Positions 1 to 7,458 are shown, counted from the first letter of the stretch. The stretch is DNA of 8,805 nt from an uncultured Opitutaceae bacterium (GCA_937902865.1 CALFNJ010000432.1:1-8805); one strand, 5' to 3'. Notes: generated by a model not told the origin, from the letters alone. A program made the numbers and translations.

Positions 1-2377
1 GTCCACTCGCCTGCAGCGGCTGCCCGTCGATCTGGGCGCTGAGCTGGTCGAGCGAAAGCTGATCCCGATCGGCGTGCGCCGTCACCGCGAGCTTCTCGAT
101 CGCGGGCAGCGAGAATTTCGTCCGTCCTTTCTCCAGCGCGATGCGCTCGACCGCCAGGCGCAGCACGCCGACCGGCCGGCGGCCGCTGCCGCTCAGCTCG
201 ATTTGCGCCGTCGGGCCGCCGAGATCGAGGCCGAAGCTGTCGCCGAGCGCCGCCCAGAGCGGCGAGGAGGGTTCGGTCGTGGCGTGAAAATCGAGCGGCG
301 CATCGAGGTCGAATTGCACGTGCGACGGCTTCCGCTGGTCCCAGACGAGCGGAAGCCGACCCTGCGCCTGGGCGAGCACGCGTTCGCCTTCGACCATCTG
401 CAGCTGGGTGAGTCGCACGCCGGTGCCGTCGCCCGTCGCGACCAGGGCGACCTGCGCCGACTGGGGCGTGAGCGCGATCAGCGCGCGCGCCGCGAGATCG
501 AATTTCAATTTACCGTCCTGCAGGCCGCCCGTGAATTTCAGGTGCTGCAACTGCCACGACGGACCGGGGACATCGATCAGATCGCCGAGCCAGCGGGCGT
601 CGAACTGCTCGAGCTCCAAGGCCATCGTGCCGTTGTCGCCGCCCGTGAAGTCCGCCGCGACACGGCTCGCGGGACCGCGCAAATGCAGGCCGGCCACGCG
701 CACATTCGGGGTCAGCTCGACCGTTGCCGGCGCCTCGAGCGTCCACGCCTCGCTGCCGCCAGGAGCGAAGCGCAGCGATTGCACCGTGACCTTTCCGCCT
801 TGGAACGCTCCCGCCGCATCGAGCGTCGTCGCACCCGCGGCGAGTTGCACCGCGACCTTCGGTAAATCGCGCCCGTGCCCTTCCCAGGTTGCCTTCGCGT
901 TCACGGGCTTGACCGGAGCGAACTGGATTTTCGCGGCATTCGCTTCTCCGCTGTGCTCCAGCTCGGCCAGCGGTCCCTTTGCCGTCAGTTTGAAATCCAC
1001 GCCATCGAACGTGAGGCCGCCCGGCAGCCAGTGCTGCAACCAGGCCTGGGTAAGACGTCCTTCCGCTTTTCCGTCTTCGATGACCTTCGTCTTGAAATCA
1101 TAGGCGCCCTGCGCCGTCGCGCGGCTGTTGGCGTCGGCGACAATCTCCAGGCGGTCGAGCTGCAACCGCGGCCAGGCCAGACTGCCGGCCGTCGAGGCGT
1201 GCTGCGCGGTCACGTCATCCCAGGAAAGATCCTCCCAGTCGCCCGTGAACGTGGCGCGGATCGGCTCCCCCGCCCCGGCGGTCAGCGTGATCTCGCCCTT
1301 GCCGCGACCGCGAGCGGCGACCCACGACTGCTGCGCGAGATCGGTTTGGAACGTGAGTTGCGCCGGACCCGAGCGAACGCGGCCGTCGAAGCCGAGGGTC
1401 ACGGGCTGGTTCAGTTCCGCGGTCGCGAACGGTGCCACGAGATGCAGCGCCGAGATCGTCCAGGCCTCGCGGTCTCCCTGCGCTTCGGCCTGCAGGTTCA
1501 GCGGAGGCAGTCCGCCTTCCTTCAGCGGCGCGGCCGAGGCCTGCGTGGTCACATGAAAATTTCCATCCGTCCAGGTGGCGTGCGCGTCGCCGTGCAGGTC
1601 GCCGTACTGCCCACCGAGACCGATCCGCGCCGCCGCCACCGTCCAGTTCGTCGCATCCGCTTTTCCGTCAGCAGGCAGCCAGCCGTGCTCGGCGAAATGC
1701 GCGCTCACCGGCAACGGCTGCGACCAGACGGAAAATTCGCCCGCCGCCTCCCGGCCCGACGCCAGCCAGCGCAGATGCGCCGCGAGGTCCGTTCCCTGCG
1801 TCGCATCGATCGAGATCGTGTGGTCGCCGGCAAAGGCGATTTTGCCGTCCGCGCTCCCGTGCGGCCACTGCAGGCCGCGAAAGGCGAGCGAACTCTGTTT
1901 CCACGTCGCGTTCGCCAGTTTCAAGCCGCCGCGCGGCCAGCGCACTTCGCCGTCGGTCACGACGGCGTCGGGAAGCCAGCGATCCAGCGCGGGCGCGATG
2001 CGGTTGAGCAGCGCGTGCAGTTGCACGAGGCCAAACTGGCCGGACGGTGTCCGTCGCTCGCTCGGATCCCGTTCGGTTACCACCACCGTCCAGTGCTCGG
2101 CCGTCGTCGCCGAACCCCGGCCGCTCAGCTTTCGCCAGCCCCAGAGCAGCGGGGTGTCGGTTTCGGCCCGCTTGGCCGTGACCGTCACGCCGGGCCGCGT
2201 GTAGGTCACGTTCGTCAGGACAAGACGCGAAGATCCCGCCCGCTCATAACCCCCGATGTCGAGGCCCCAGTGCCGAGCCGTCGGACGCAGCACGGGCCCC
2301 AGCCAGAACGGCAGGAGCACGAGCAGCAGGACCAGCGTCAGCAGGATCCCGAGAACGACTTTCAACCCTCGGCGCAT
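1..2377 (-). CDS. AsmA/TamB/YdbH-like envelope protein, N-terminal 792 residues (runs off left edge)
   Basis: The minus strand is open without a stop from an ATG at 2377 to position 1, giving 792 residues and no C-terminus. Residues 1-3 are Met-Arg-Arg, followed by one strongly hydrophobic segment at about 5-27 (LVLLLVLLPFW core) that should anchor the protein in the inner membrane with the rest in the periplasm. The remainder is low-complexity beta-type sequence: alternating polar and hydrophobic strands, many Trp, Gly, Asp and Thr residues, almost no Cys, and no catalytic motif. This is the look of AsmA-like, TamB or YdbH repeat-beta-groove proteins, which are thought to carry phospholipids or assist outer-membrane assembly. 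The ATG lies 42 bp after the oligopeptidase stop and shares its frame. An in-frame GTG at 2413 is an alternative start, and neither has a good Shine-Dalgarno site. The reading frame is near certain. The family call rests on architecture, and TamB versus YdbH cannot be settled without the missing C-terminus. Confidence 0.72.
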   Translation of the reverse strand, partial: MRRGLKVVLGILLTLVLLLVLLPFWLGPVLRPTARHWGLDIGGYERAGSSRLVLTNVTYTRPGVTVTAKRAETDTPLLWGWRKLSGRGSATTAEHWTVVVTERDPSERRTPSGQFGLVQLHALLNRIAPALDRWLPDAVVTDGEVRWPRGGLKLANATWKQSSLAFRGLQWPHGSADGKIAFAGDHTISIDATQGTDLAAHLRWLASGREAAGEFSVWSQPLPVSAHFAEHGWLPADGKADATNWTVAAARIGLGGQYGDLHGDAHATWTDGNFHVTTQASAAPLKEGGLPPLNLQAEAQGDREAWTISALHLVAPFATAELNQPVTLGFDGRVRSGPAQLTFQTDLAQQSWVAARGRGKGEITLTAGAGEPIRATFTGDWEDLSWDDVTAQHASTAGSLAWPRLQLDRLEIVADANSRATAQGAYDFKTKVIEDGKAEGRLTQAWLQHWLPGGLTFDGVDFKLTAKGPLAELEHSGEANAAKIQFAPVKPVNAKATWEGHGRDLPKVAVQLAAGATTLDAAGAFQGGKVTVQSLRFAPGGSEAWTLEAPATVELTPNVRVAGLHLRGPASRVAADFTGGDNGTMALELEQFDARWLGDLIDVPGPSWQLQHLKFTGGLQDGKLKFDLAARALIALTPQSAQVALVATGDGTGVRLTQLQMVEGERVLAQAQGRLPLVWDQRKPSHVQFDLDAPLDFHATTEPSSPLWAALGDSFGLDLGGPTAQIELSGSGRRPVGVLRLAVERIALEKGRTKFSLPAIEKLAVTAHADRDQLSLDQLSAQIDGQPLQASG

Positions 2378-2419
2378 GCCATGCCAGACCCACCGTCCAC
2401 CAAGAGGTTGCACAAAAAA

Positions 2420-4483
2420 TCACGCCGCCAAACCCGACCGGACCAGCAGCGGTCCCAGGTCGGGATCGCGGCCCATGAAGGCCCGGTAAAGTTCCATCGG
2501 ATCGGCGGAATTTCCCTTGCTCAGGATGTGCTCCACGAAGGCCGCGCCGGTGCGGGCGTTGAAGATGCCCTCCTGCTTGAACTTGCTGAAGGCGTCCGCG
2601 TCGAGCACCTCGGCCCATTTGTAGGAATAATAGCCCGCCGCGTAGCCCACGGGATCGGCGAAGATGTGGGTGAAGCGCTTCATCACGGGGCGCTGCGGCG
2701 GCTCCGTCGGCACCATGCAGTCGGCGATTTCCGTCCGTACCTTGGCCTCGATGTCGCCCGCCAGGAATTCCGCGGTGCGGACGTGCAGCAGCAGATCCAT
2801 CTGCGCGAACTGCATCTGCCGCATCACCGCGCAGGCCGAGCGGAAGTTCCGCGCGGCGGTCATCTTGCGGAAAATCTCCTCGGGGATCGGCGCGCCCGTC
2901 TCGTGATGGCGCGCGAACAGGTCGAGGCTCTCGCGCTCCCACGTCCAGTTTTCCAGGATCTGCGACGGCAGCTCGACGAAGTCCCAGGCGACGTTGACGC
3001 CGTTGAGCGACTTGATCTCCACCTCGCCGAGCAGGTGGTGCAGGAGATGGCCGAATTCGTGGAAGATCGTCTCCACCTCGCGATGCGTAAGCAGCGCGGG
3101 CTTGCCGCCGACAGGTGGTGTCATGTTGCCGCAGATGTAGCCGAGATGTGGCGCGCGGCCGCCCTCCGCCGTCGGGCCGCCGGTGACGAGATAGCCCATC
3201 CACGCTCCGCCGCGCTTGGACTCGCGCGGGTGCCAGTCGGCGTAGAACGAACCGACATGCCGGCCGCGCGTGTCATGCATGTCGTAGAATTTCACCTCTG
3301 GATGCCAGGTCTCGACCGTGCCCGGCGGGCGCTCGGCGATGCGCAGCCCGAAGACTCGTTGGGCGAGCGTGAAGAGTCCGGCGACCACGCGGTCCATCGG
3401 CAGATAGGGCCGCAGCGCCTCCTCGTCGAAGGCGTAGCGTTCCTTGCGCAGCTTCTCCGACCAGAAGCCGACCTCCCAGGCCTTGAGCACGCCGGCCGGC
3501 TGCCCGAGCGAGCGGGCCTTGAACTCCTCCAGGTCGCGGCATTCCTGCGCGAAGGCGGCCTTGGCGCGGTTCTTCATGTCGTCGACAAACGTCAGGGCGC
3601 GCTCGGCGCTCTTGGCCATCCGGCGCTGGATGACGAGGTCGGCGAAGTGCGCCTGGCCGAGCAGCGCCGCTTTCTCCGCGCGCAGCTCGAGGATGCGCCG
3701 GACGAGATCGGTGTTGTCGTGCGGCGCCTGACCGCCGACGGCAGTGGCGGCGGTCCACATCTCACGACGGAGCGCGTCGTTCTCCGCATAGATCATCACG
3801 GGCTCCTGCGACGGCATGTGGAGCGTGAAACGCCAGGCCGGCTTTTCCGCCGAGCCGAGGCCCTTGCCCTCGGCGCTGCGGCGGGCGGCGGCCTTGGCGT
3901 GCTCCGGCAGGCCGGCGAGCCGGGACTCGTCCTCGATCACCAGCTGCCAGGCGTTGGTGGCATCGAGCACGTTCTCCGAATATTTCTGGGTCAGCTGCGC
4001 GAGCTCGCTCTGCAGCGCCTCGAGCCGGGCGCGCTTGTCCGCGGGCAGGTCCGCGCCCGCCTGCTGGAAATCCAGCACGGTCTCGTCGACGAAGCGGCGG
4101 TGGATGCCAGTGAGCGCACGGGCCGCCGGCGTGGCCGCGAACGCGCGCAGCCGCCGCCAGAGCTCGGGATTGAGCGGGATCTTTGCGTAGAAAGCCGAGA
4201 CCTGCGGCAGCAGCGCGTTGTGCGCCTCGCGCAGCGCGGGCGAATCGGCGACCGACTGGAGATGCGTGACCTTGCCCCAGGCGATGTTGAGCTCCTCGGT
4301 CGCCTTTTCCAGGGCGAGGAACGTGTTGGCGTAATCGAGCCGCGCGAGATCCGCGCCCGCGATCGCATCGATCGCCGCCTGCGCCCGCGTCAGGGCGGCC
4401 TCGATGGCCGGGCCGATGCGCTCCGGCGTGAGCTGCGACCAGCGGACGGTGAAGGCGGGATCGAGAAAAGGATTGGTCGTCAT
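2420..4483 (-). CDS. prlC: Oligopeptidase A-type M3 zinc metallopeptidase
   Basis: This 687-residue protein is close to the roughly 680 residues of E. coli oligopeptidase A and has no signal peptide, so it should be cytosolic. The family cleaves short peptides, including degraded signal peptides and products of larger proteases. The zinc site is complete: H475-E476-F-G-H479, with the third ligand E504 in DFVELPSQ. The 29-residue gap from H475 to E504 matches thimet oligopeptidase (H473 to E502). Substrate-binding residues are also present: H606 and the tyrosines Y614, Y618 and Y621 in GYAAGYYSYKW. About the first 220 residues are the helical N-terminal lobe and the rest is the catalytic Peptidase_M3 domain. 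AWDFVELPSQILENW resembles OpdA more than Dcp, which has EFPSQINEHW. The ATG at 4483 is the first start after an in-frame TGA at 4507. It has no Shine-Dalgarno site and is preceded directly by a hairpin. It lies 47 bp after the metalloprotease gene and 42 bp before the TamB-like gene. Confidence 0.96.
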   Translation of the reverse strand: MTTNPFLDPAFTVRWSQLTPERIGPAIEAALTRAQAAIDAIAGADLARLDYANTFLALEKATEELNIAWGKVTHLQSVADSPALREAHNALLPQVSAFYAKIPLNPELWRRLRAFAATPAARALTGIHRRFVDETVLDFQQAGADLPADKRARLEALQSELAQLTQKYSENVLDATNAWQLVIEDESRLAGLPEHAKAAARRSAEGKGLGSAEKPAWRFTLHMPSQEPVMIYAENDALRREMWTAATAVGGQAPHDNTDLVRRILELRAEKAALLGQAHFADLVIQRRMAKSAERALTFVDDMKNRAKAAFAQECRDLEEFKARSLGQPAGVLKAWEVGFWSEKLRKERYAFDEEALRPYLPMDRVVAGLFTLAQRVFGLRIAERPPGTVETWHPEVKFYDMHDTRGRHVGSFYADWHPRESKRGGAWMGYLVTGGPTAEGGRAPHLGYICGNMTPPVGGKPALLTHREVETIFHEFGHLLHHLLGEVEIKSLNGVNVAWDFVELPSQILENWTWERESLDLFARHHETGAPIPEEIFRKMTAARNFRSACAVMRQMQFAQMDLLLHVRTAEFLAGDIEAKVRTEIADCMVPTEPPQRPVMKRFTHIFADPVGYAAGYYSYKWAEVLDADAFSKFKQEGIFNARTGAAFVEHILSKGNSADPMELYRAFMGRDPDLGPLLVRSGLAA

Positions 4484-4520
4484 GCGGAAGGCGGGAACAG
4501 AACGTCATCCGCCATTCCGC
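4484..4520 (-). promoter_or_regulatory. Hairpin abutting the oligopeptidase start codon
   Basis: In the minus-strand transcript GCGGAA, a bulged base, then GGCGG pair with CCGCC TTCCGC across a 14-base loop. This gives an 11-bp stem with a single unpaired base. The stem starts 10 bases after the metalloprotease stop, and its 3' arm ends at the base before the M3 ATG. No T-run follows, so it is not a classic intrinsic terminator. The 3' arm occupies the place where a Shine-Dalgarno site would lie and no such site is present, so the structure could limit initiation or mark an RNA-processing point between the two genes. The pairing is seen directly. Any regulatory role is inference. Confidence 0.45.
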
Positions 4521-4530
4521 GCAAGCGCGC

Positions 4531-7281
4531 TCAGCGCACTTCGTACACCTCGACGAGGCCGACCCCTTCCCCGCCGGTGTTTTCCACCACGACGGTGTAG
4601 GCACCGGGCGCAACCGTCAGGAGCATCGCGGCCTCGCTGGCCGAGGTCGGCGCCAGGCCCCAGTCCCGGACCATCGGCGCCGTGGCGTCGCGGGCCCAGT
4701 CGTCGTTGCTGGCGACCACCTTGCCCCCGCTGTCGAACACCGTGAACTTCGGATTGGCCGCGGCGTTCGGGATGCCAAAGGCGGCGAGTGACGGACCCGT
4801 GGCGCGGATGGCCACCGTGCGTGAGGTCGTGCCTCCGACGATGAAGCCGGCGATCATGCTCCGTTCGCCGTTGCCGAAGACACCGCGCGTCGAGACGTTC
4901 ACCAGCCGATTTTCCTCTCCGGCCGCCTGGGTGCCGGTCAGGTTGTAGATCGAGATATCGAGGACACCGGAGGACGGATGGAGCAGGTTCGGATCGCCGG
5001 GCCCGACCACGAGCCAGTAGTCGGCGTCCGCCGTGGTTGTGACGCTCACCACCGCCGTCGAAGGATCGCCCAGGCCATTGATGCCCGTCAGGGCGAGCAC
5101 CGAGGCATCGGGGGAATCGCGCCAGTTGTCGTTGGCGGCCACCGTCGAGGAGCCGTTGACCACGAACGGATTCGCGCCTTTCGGCACCCGCCGCACCTGG
5201 AGATAGGGATCGATCGGCGGCGAGGTCACGTCGCGCCGCGCGGCGAACAGGTATTTTCCCGGCGTGGACGGTCCGATCTGCAGCAGGATCGGCCGGTTCC
5301 GGTAGCCTTTCTCGAAGTCATAGTTGAACTCGATCGGACTCCGGAAGTGGGTGTTGAAGCCGGTCGTCGCCACGTTGGGATTTCCCACCGTGAGGCGGCT
5401 GCGGTCGGGATCCATCTCGTACGCCTCCACCAGAGCCACTCCCGCGGTGTCGCCGACGCCGCTGAGAATCACCGTGTAGGCTCCGGGCGCGAGCGTGTAG
5501 AGCAGCGCGGATTCCGCGGGATCCGCGGGCGCCAGACCCAGCGTCTGCACCTCAGCCGCGCGAGCATCGGTCTGCCAGTTGTCATTTTCCGCGATCAGCG
5601 CGGAGCCCGAGAACAACTGGAGGCGCGGATTGGCCAGGGGCTGCTGGATGCCGTATTTGCCGAGGCTGGGACCGACGCCGCGGAGCACGACCTGCTTGGC
5701 GCGGTTGCCGCTCACGATCAGTCCCGCGATCAGCACCTGGCTGTCCGTCCCGACGTAGCCACGGGTGGAAAGATTTCCGATCCAGTTGTCGCCGTTCGCG
5801 CCAAACTGAAAACTGGTGCGGGCCGGCATCGCCACGCTCCCCTCCCGCGCCACCCGCGCATTGTCGGCGGTGGCGGCGTCGCCGAGGGGCTGCCCCTGGA
5901 AAAAGATCCCCGGCTCCGAATAGGCCGGCAGCTGATAGGTGAAGTCGGTGGTGTCGGTGTAGGGATAGCTCATCACGTCGCCCACGAGCGGATTGGTGCG
6001 CACCCGCCAACCGTGGGCGTAGGACACCACCTGGCCCTGTCCCTGGGCGTCCTCGATGTTGTGATCCATTCCAAAATTATGCCCGAACTCATGCGGCGCG
6101 GTCGTGGAGCTGAAATCGCGATACCGGATCGCGCTTTGCGGGCCGGAAAAATTGGCGACACCCGAGAACGTGATATCATCGTTCTCCGTATCGATCAGGT
6201 AGGTGGTGAGCGTCGGGCGAAAACGGCTCTGCATTGTCACATAGTCGGCCGACAGCGCGACCTGCCGGAGAAGCGTGTTCGACGACGGCAGCGCCGGTTC
6301 GTCAAACGCCACCTGACTCAGGCCCACGAGCTCGAGATACGCAGTGGCCCGAGCCCGCAGCAGGAGCGCGTTCGTGATGGCGATGCCCGTCTCCACCCGC
6401 GCTCGCAACCCGTCGATCGAGCCGAAGAAGGCGACGGATTTCGCCGCGAGATCGGCGTTGTACAGCGCGAGCACCGGCACGCGGATCCCGGTGGTGGGAG
6501 CGGACAGGCCGTTCCAATAATCGTTCGTCGTGTTGGCGGCGAAGATCACGGTATCCGCCGCAGTCGGAGGCGTCGGCGAATCGGATCCTCCCATCGGGGT
6601 TGCAGGAGCGGGCGCACCGTCGGCCGCGGTTCCGACTCCGCCTGCCGCCAGGGAAACGGGCGGGCCAACACCAGTGGCAGCAGGGCCGTCGGCGCCGCAG
6701 GCGAAGCTCCGGGGATTGTTTTGATAGATGCGGTAAACGCCGCCCTGCGCGGTTGGCTCGAGGGTGAACTGGCCTTTCACCGGATCCATTACCGCCGCCA
6801 CGGTCGAGCCATGCACGTGTGCAAAGACCACGAGGCTGAGCTCGGACGCGGTATGACCGACGGTCGTGAAGACATCCGGTTCGAGGTAGTGCGTCTGATC
6901 GACGAAGAAATCCACGCCGACATCGTCAAACAGCTGGAGATGCACGGGCTGACTGCGGTCGCCGTTGTGCACCGGCGATTCCGGCTGCTCGAGAAATTCC
7001 AGATCGGAACGGACATAGCGCGAACGCAGTGCGATGCGGGCGGAAGGCGCTCCAGGCAAGGCGTCGGACAGCGTGGCCGGGACCGACTGAAAGAGTGCGT
7101 CCGGGTGAGCCGGGGCAGATTTCGCTATTGCCCGTGCCGTCTTTTCCGCAAGCGCCGGAGGGCGAGCGGCAACGGAGGACGGTTCCCGCATCACATGAGT
7201 GGACCGGAAGAAAAACACTATTCCCACTGCCAGCAGGAACGACGCGAGGACAGCCTTACGCGGAAGCCGAGATGTTTTCAC
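4531..7281 (-). CDS. Exported M12/reprolysin-like zinc metalloprotease with duplicated C-terminal beta domains
   Basis: This 916-residue protein is built as a zymogen. Residues 1-8 are basic and about 10-25 hydrophobic, forming a Sec signal or signal anchor without a clear AxA cleavage site. Residues about 60-190 look like a beta-rich prodomain. The only Cys of the whole protein, C195 in RSFACGADG, follows. Residues 200-241 are a Pro/Gly/Ala-rich linker. The catalytic domain spans about 243-445 with the complete metzincin site HEFGHNFGMDH (H397, E398, H401, G404, H407) and a Met-turn at M437 (DVMSYPY). The C-terminal half holds two homologous domains (503-623 and 795-915) flanking a degenerate half copy (691-760), likely for surface binding or folding. 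It should act outside the cytoplasm on proteins, substrate unknown. The start is GTG at 7281, the first start after an in-frame TGA at 7299. GAAGG lies 12 bases upstream, and the next Met (residue 31) would remove the signal segment. It sits 47 bp before the M3 oligopeptidase gene. Confidence 0.93.
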   Translation of the reverse strand: MKTSRLPRKAVLASFLLAVGIVFFFRSTHVMREPSSVAARPPALAEKTARAIAKSAPAHPDALFQSVPATLSDALPGAPSARIALRSRYVRSDLEFLEQPESPVHNGDRSQPVHLQLFDDVGVDFFVDQTHYLEPDVFTTVGHTASELSLVVFAHVHGSTVAAVMDPVKGQFTLEPTAQGGVYRIYQNNPRSFACGADGPAATGVGPPVSLAAGGVGTAADGAPAPATPMGGSDSPTPPTAADTVIFAANTTNDYWNGLSAPTTGIRVPVLALYNADLAAKSVAFFGSIDGLRARVETGIAITNALLLRARATAYLELVGLSQVAFDEPALPSSNTLLRQVALSADYVTMQSRFRPTLTTYLIDTENDDITFSGVANFSGPQSAIRYRDFSSTTAPHEFGHNFGMDHNIEDAQGQGQVVSYAHGWRVRTNPLVGDVMSYPYTDTTDFTYQLPAYSEPGIFFQGQPLGDAATADNARVAREGSVAMPARTSFQFGANGDNWIGNLSTRGYVGTDSQVLIAGLIVSGNRAKQVVLRGVGPSLGKYGIQQPLANPRLQLFSGSALIAENDNWQTDARAAEVQTLGLAPADPAESALLYTLAPGAYTVILSGVGDTAGVALVEAYEMDPDRSRLTVGNPNVATTGFNTHFRSPIEFNYDFEKGYRNRPILLQIGPSTPGKYLFAARRDVTSPPIDPYLQVRRVPKGANPFVVNGSSTVAANDNWRDSPDASVLALTGINGLGDPSTAVVSVTTTADADYWLVVGPGDPNLLHPSSGVLDISIYNLTGTQAAGEENRLVNVSTRGVFGNGERSMIAGFIVGGTTSRTVAIRATGPSLAAFGIPNAAANPKFTVFDSGGKVVASNDDWARDATAPMVRDWGLAPTSASEAAMLLTVAPGAYTVVVENTGGEGVGLVEVYEVR
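4537..4899 (-). repeat. C-terminal beta domain, copy 2 of the metalloprotease (residues 795-915)
   Basis: This segment encodes about 121 residues homologous to copy 1 at residues 503-623. Shared landmarks in order are NVSTRG (S797), IAGF/LIV, GPSL, ANP, NDDW (N859), GLAP, ESA/EAA, APGAYTV and VEVYEV. The distance from STRG to NDxW is 62 residues here and 61 in copy 1. It ends one residue before the stop codon, so it is the extreme C-terminus of the protein. I associate this module with the ends of secreted verrucomicrobial proteins and know no established function for it. Confidence 0.85.
5002..5211 (-). repeat. Degenerate half copy of the C-terminal beta domain (residues 691-760)
   Basis: Residues 691-760 resemble only the second half of the flanking domains. 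DPYLQV stands for NPRLQL, then AANDNW (N717) for AENDNW, a Ser/Ala-rich stretch, and ADADYWLVVG for LAPGAYTVIL. The STRG and GPSL first half is missing. In its place residues 624-690 have different sequence with FEKGYRNRPILLQIGPSTPGKYLFAARRD split over short beta strands. It could be a decayed copy or an independent pre-peptidase C-terminal-like domain of similar fold. Confidence 0.5.
5413..5775 (-). repeat. C-terminal beta domain, copy 1 of the metalloprotease (residues 503-623)
   Basis: This segment encodes NLSTRG (S505), LIAGLIV, GVGPSL, LANPRLQLF, AENDNW (N566), LGLAP, ESALL, APGAYTV and VEAYEM in the same order as copy 2 at the C-terminus. It follows the catalytic domain after a roughly 50-residue connector. 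The two copies are clearly related, but divergent enough that the duplication is old. Confidence 0.85.
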
Positions 7282-7293
7282 AAGGGGTAAAGG

Positions 7294-7298
7294 CCTTC
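7294..7298 (-). promoter_or_regulatory. Candidate ribosome binding site of the metalloprotease
   Basis: GAAGG on the minus strand lies 12 bases before the GTG start at 7281. The spacing is somewhat long, but this is the only purine-rich match near the first in-frame start codon, and it supports GTG over the next in-frame Met at residue 31. Confidence 0.4.
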
Positions 7299-7330
7299 AC
7301 AGAAAGCGGCTCGTACACACGCAGGTCAAC

Positions 7331-7346
7331 GGGCAAGCGCTTCCCA
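7331..7346. promoter_or_regulatory. LacI-family-like operator candidate (AAGCGCTT core)
   Basis: The perfect palindrome AAGCGCTT (7335-7342) sits in GGGCAAGCGCTTCCCA, where the flanking GG and CC also pair after one mismatch. LacI-family repressors typically bind palindromes with an AANCGNTT core, which this matches. It lies about 53 bp upstream of the metalloprotease GTG, a sensible place for an operator. An 8-bp palindrome of this composition can occur by chance in GC-rich DNA, and no regulator gene is in the window. Confidence 0.25.
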
Positions 7347-7424
7347 GCCAAGATGTCACAATGCGACAACGATGGCCGCGCCGGCCCTTAACGATCGGAC
7401 CGCAACCGATGGACTGGACGGATC

Positions 7425-7458
7425 GGACGCGGCCACCGCTGCGGCTGCGGCTGCGTCC
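7425..7458 (-). terminator. Possible hairpin terminator after the receptor gene
   Basis: GGACGC and GCC pair with GGC and GCGTCC around a 14-base loop, with one A-C mismatch on the minus strand. The stem begins 12 bases after the receptor TAA. The loop side contains GCAGCC repeats that could form alternative pairings. There is no T-run after the stem, so it would be an atypical or Rho-assisted terminator, or only an RNA-stabilising structure. Confidence 0.3.

Noticed and set aside
74..865. 263-residue open frame on the plus strand
   Set aside because: It is the mirror frame of the TamB-like gene, with Arg- and Ala-rich low-complexity translation and no ribosome binding site of note.
2414..2455. 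GGACC-AGCAGC-GGTCC hairpin plus a T6 run as a terminator after the M3 gene
   Set aside because: The 5-bp stem (2440-2455) lies inside the coding end and 20 bases from the T-run (2414-2419), too far to act as an intrinsic terminator. The T-run directly follows the stop codon with no adjoining stem.
875..4600. 1241-residue open frame on the plus strand
   Set aside because: It is the codon-aligned mirror of the TamB-like and M3 genes, crosses their boundary without regard to it, and its translation is Arg/Ala/Gly/Leu-rich with no recognisable domain. The minus strand encodes a complete M3 active site over the same bases.
4978..7290. 770-residue open frame on the plus strand
   Set aside because: It mirrors the metalloprotease gene in exact register. 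Its translation is rich in Arg, His and Gly and shows no family motif, whereas the minus strand has the full HEFGHNFGMDH site.
7301..7329. Sigma-70 promoter TTGACC with a 17-base spacer before the metalloprotease
   Set aside because: The -10 hexamer CTTTCT is too far from TATAAT to support a call. The -35 alone is weak evidence in this composition.
7437..7456. GCAGCC tandem repeat after the receptor
   Set aside because: It is only about three units and forms one side of the GC-rich hairpin. It is too short to call a functional repeat array or origin element.
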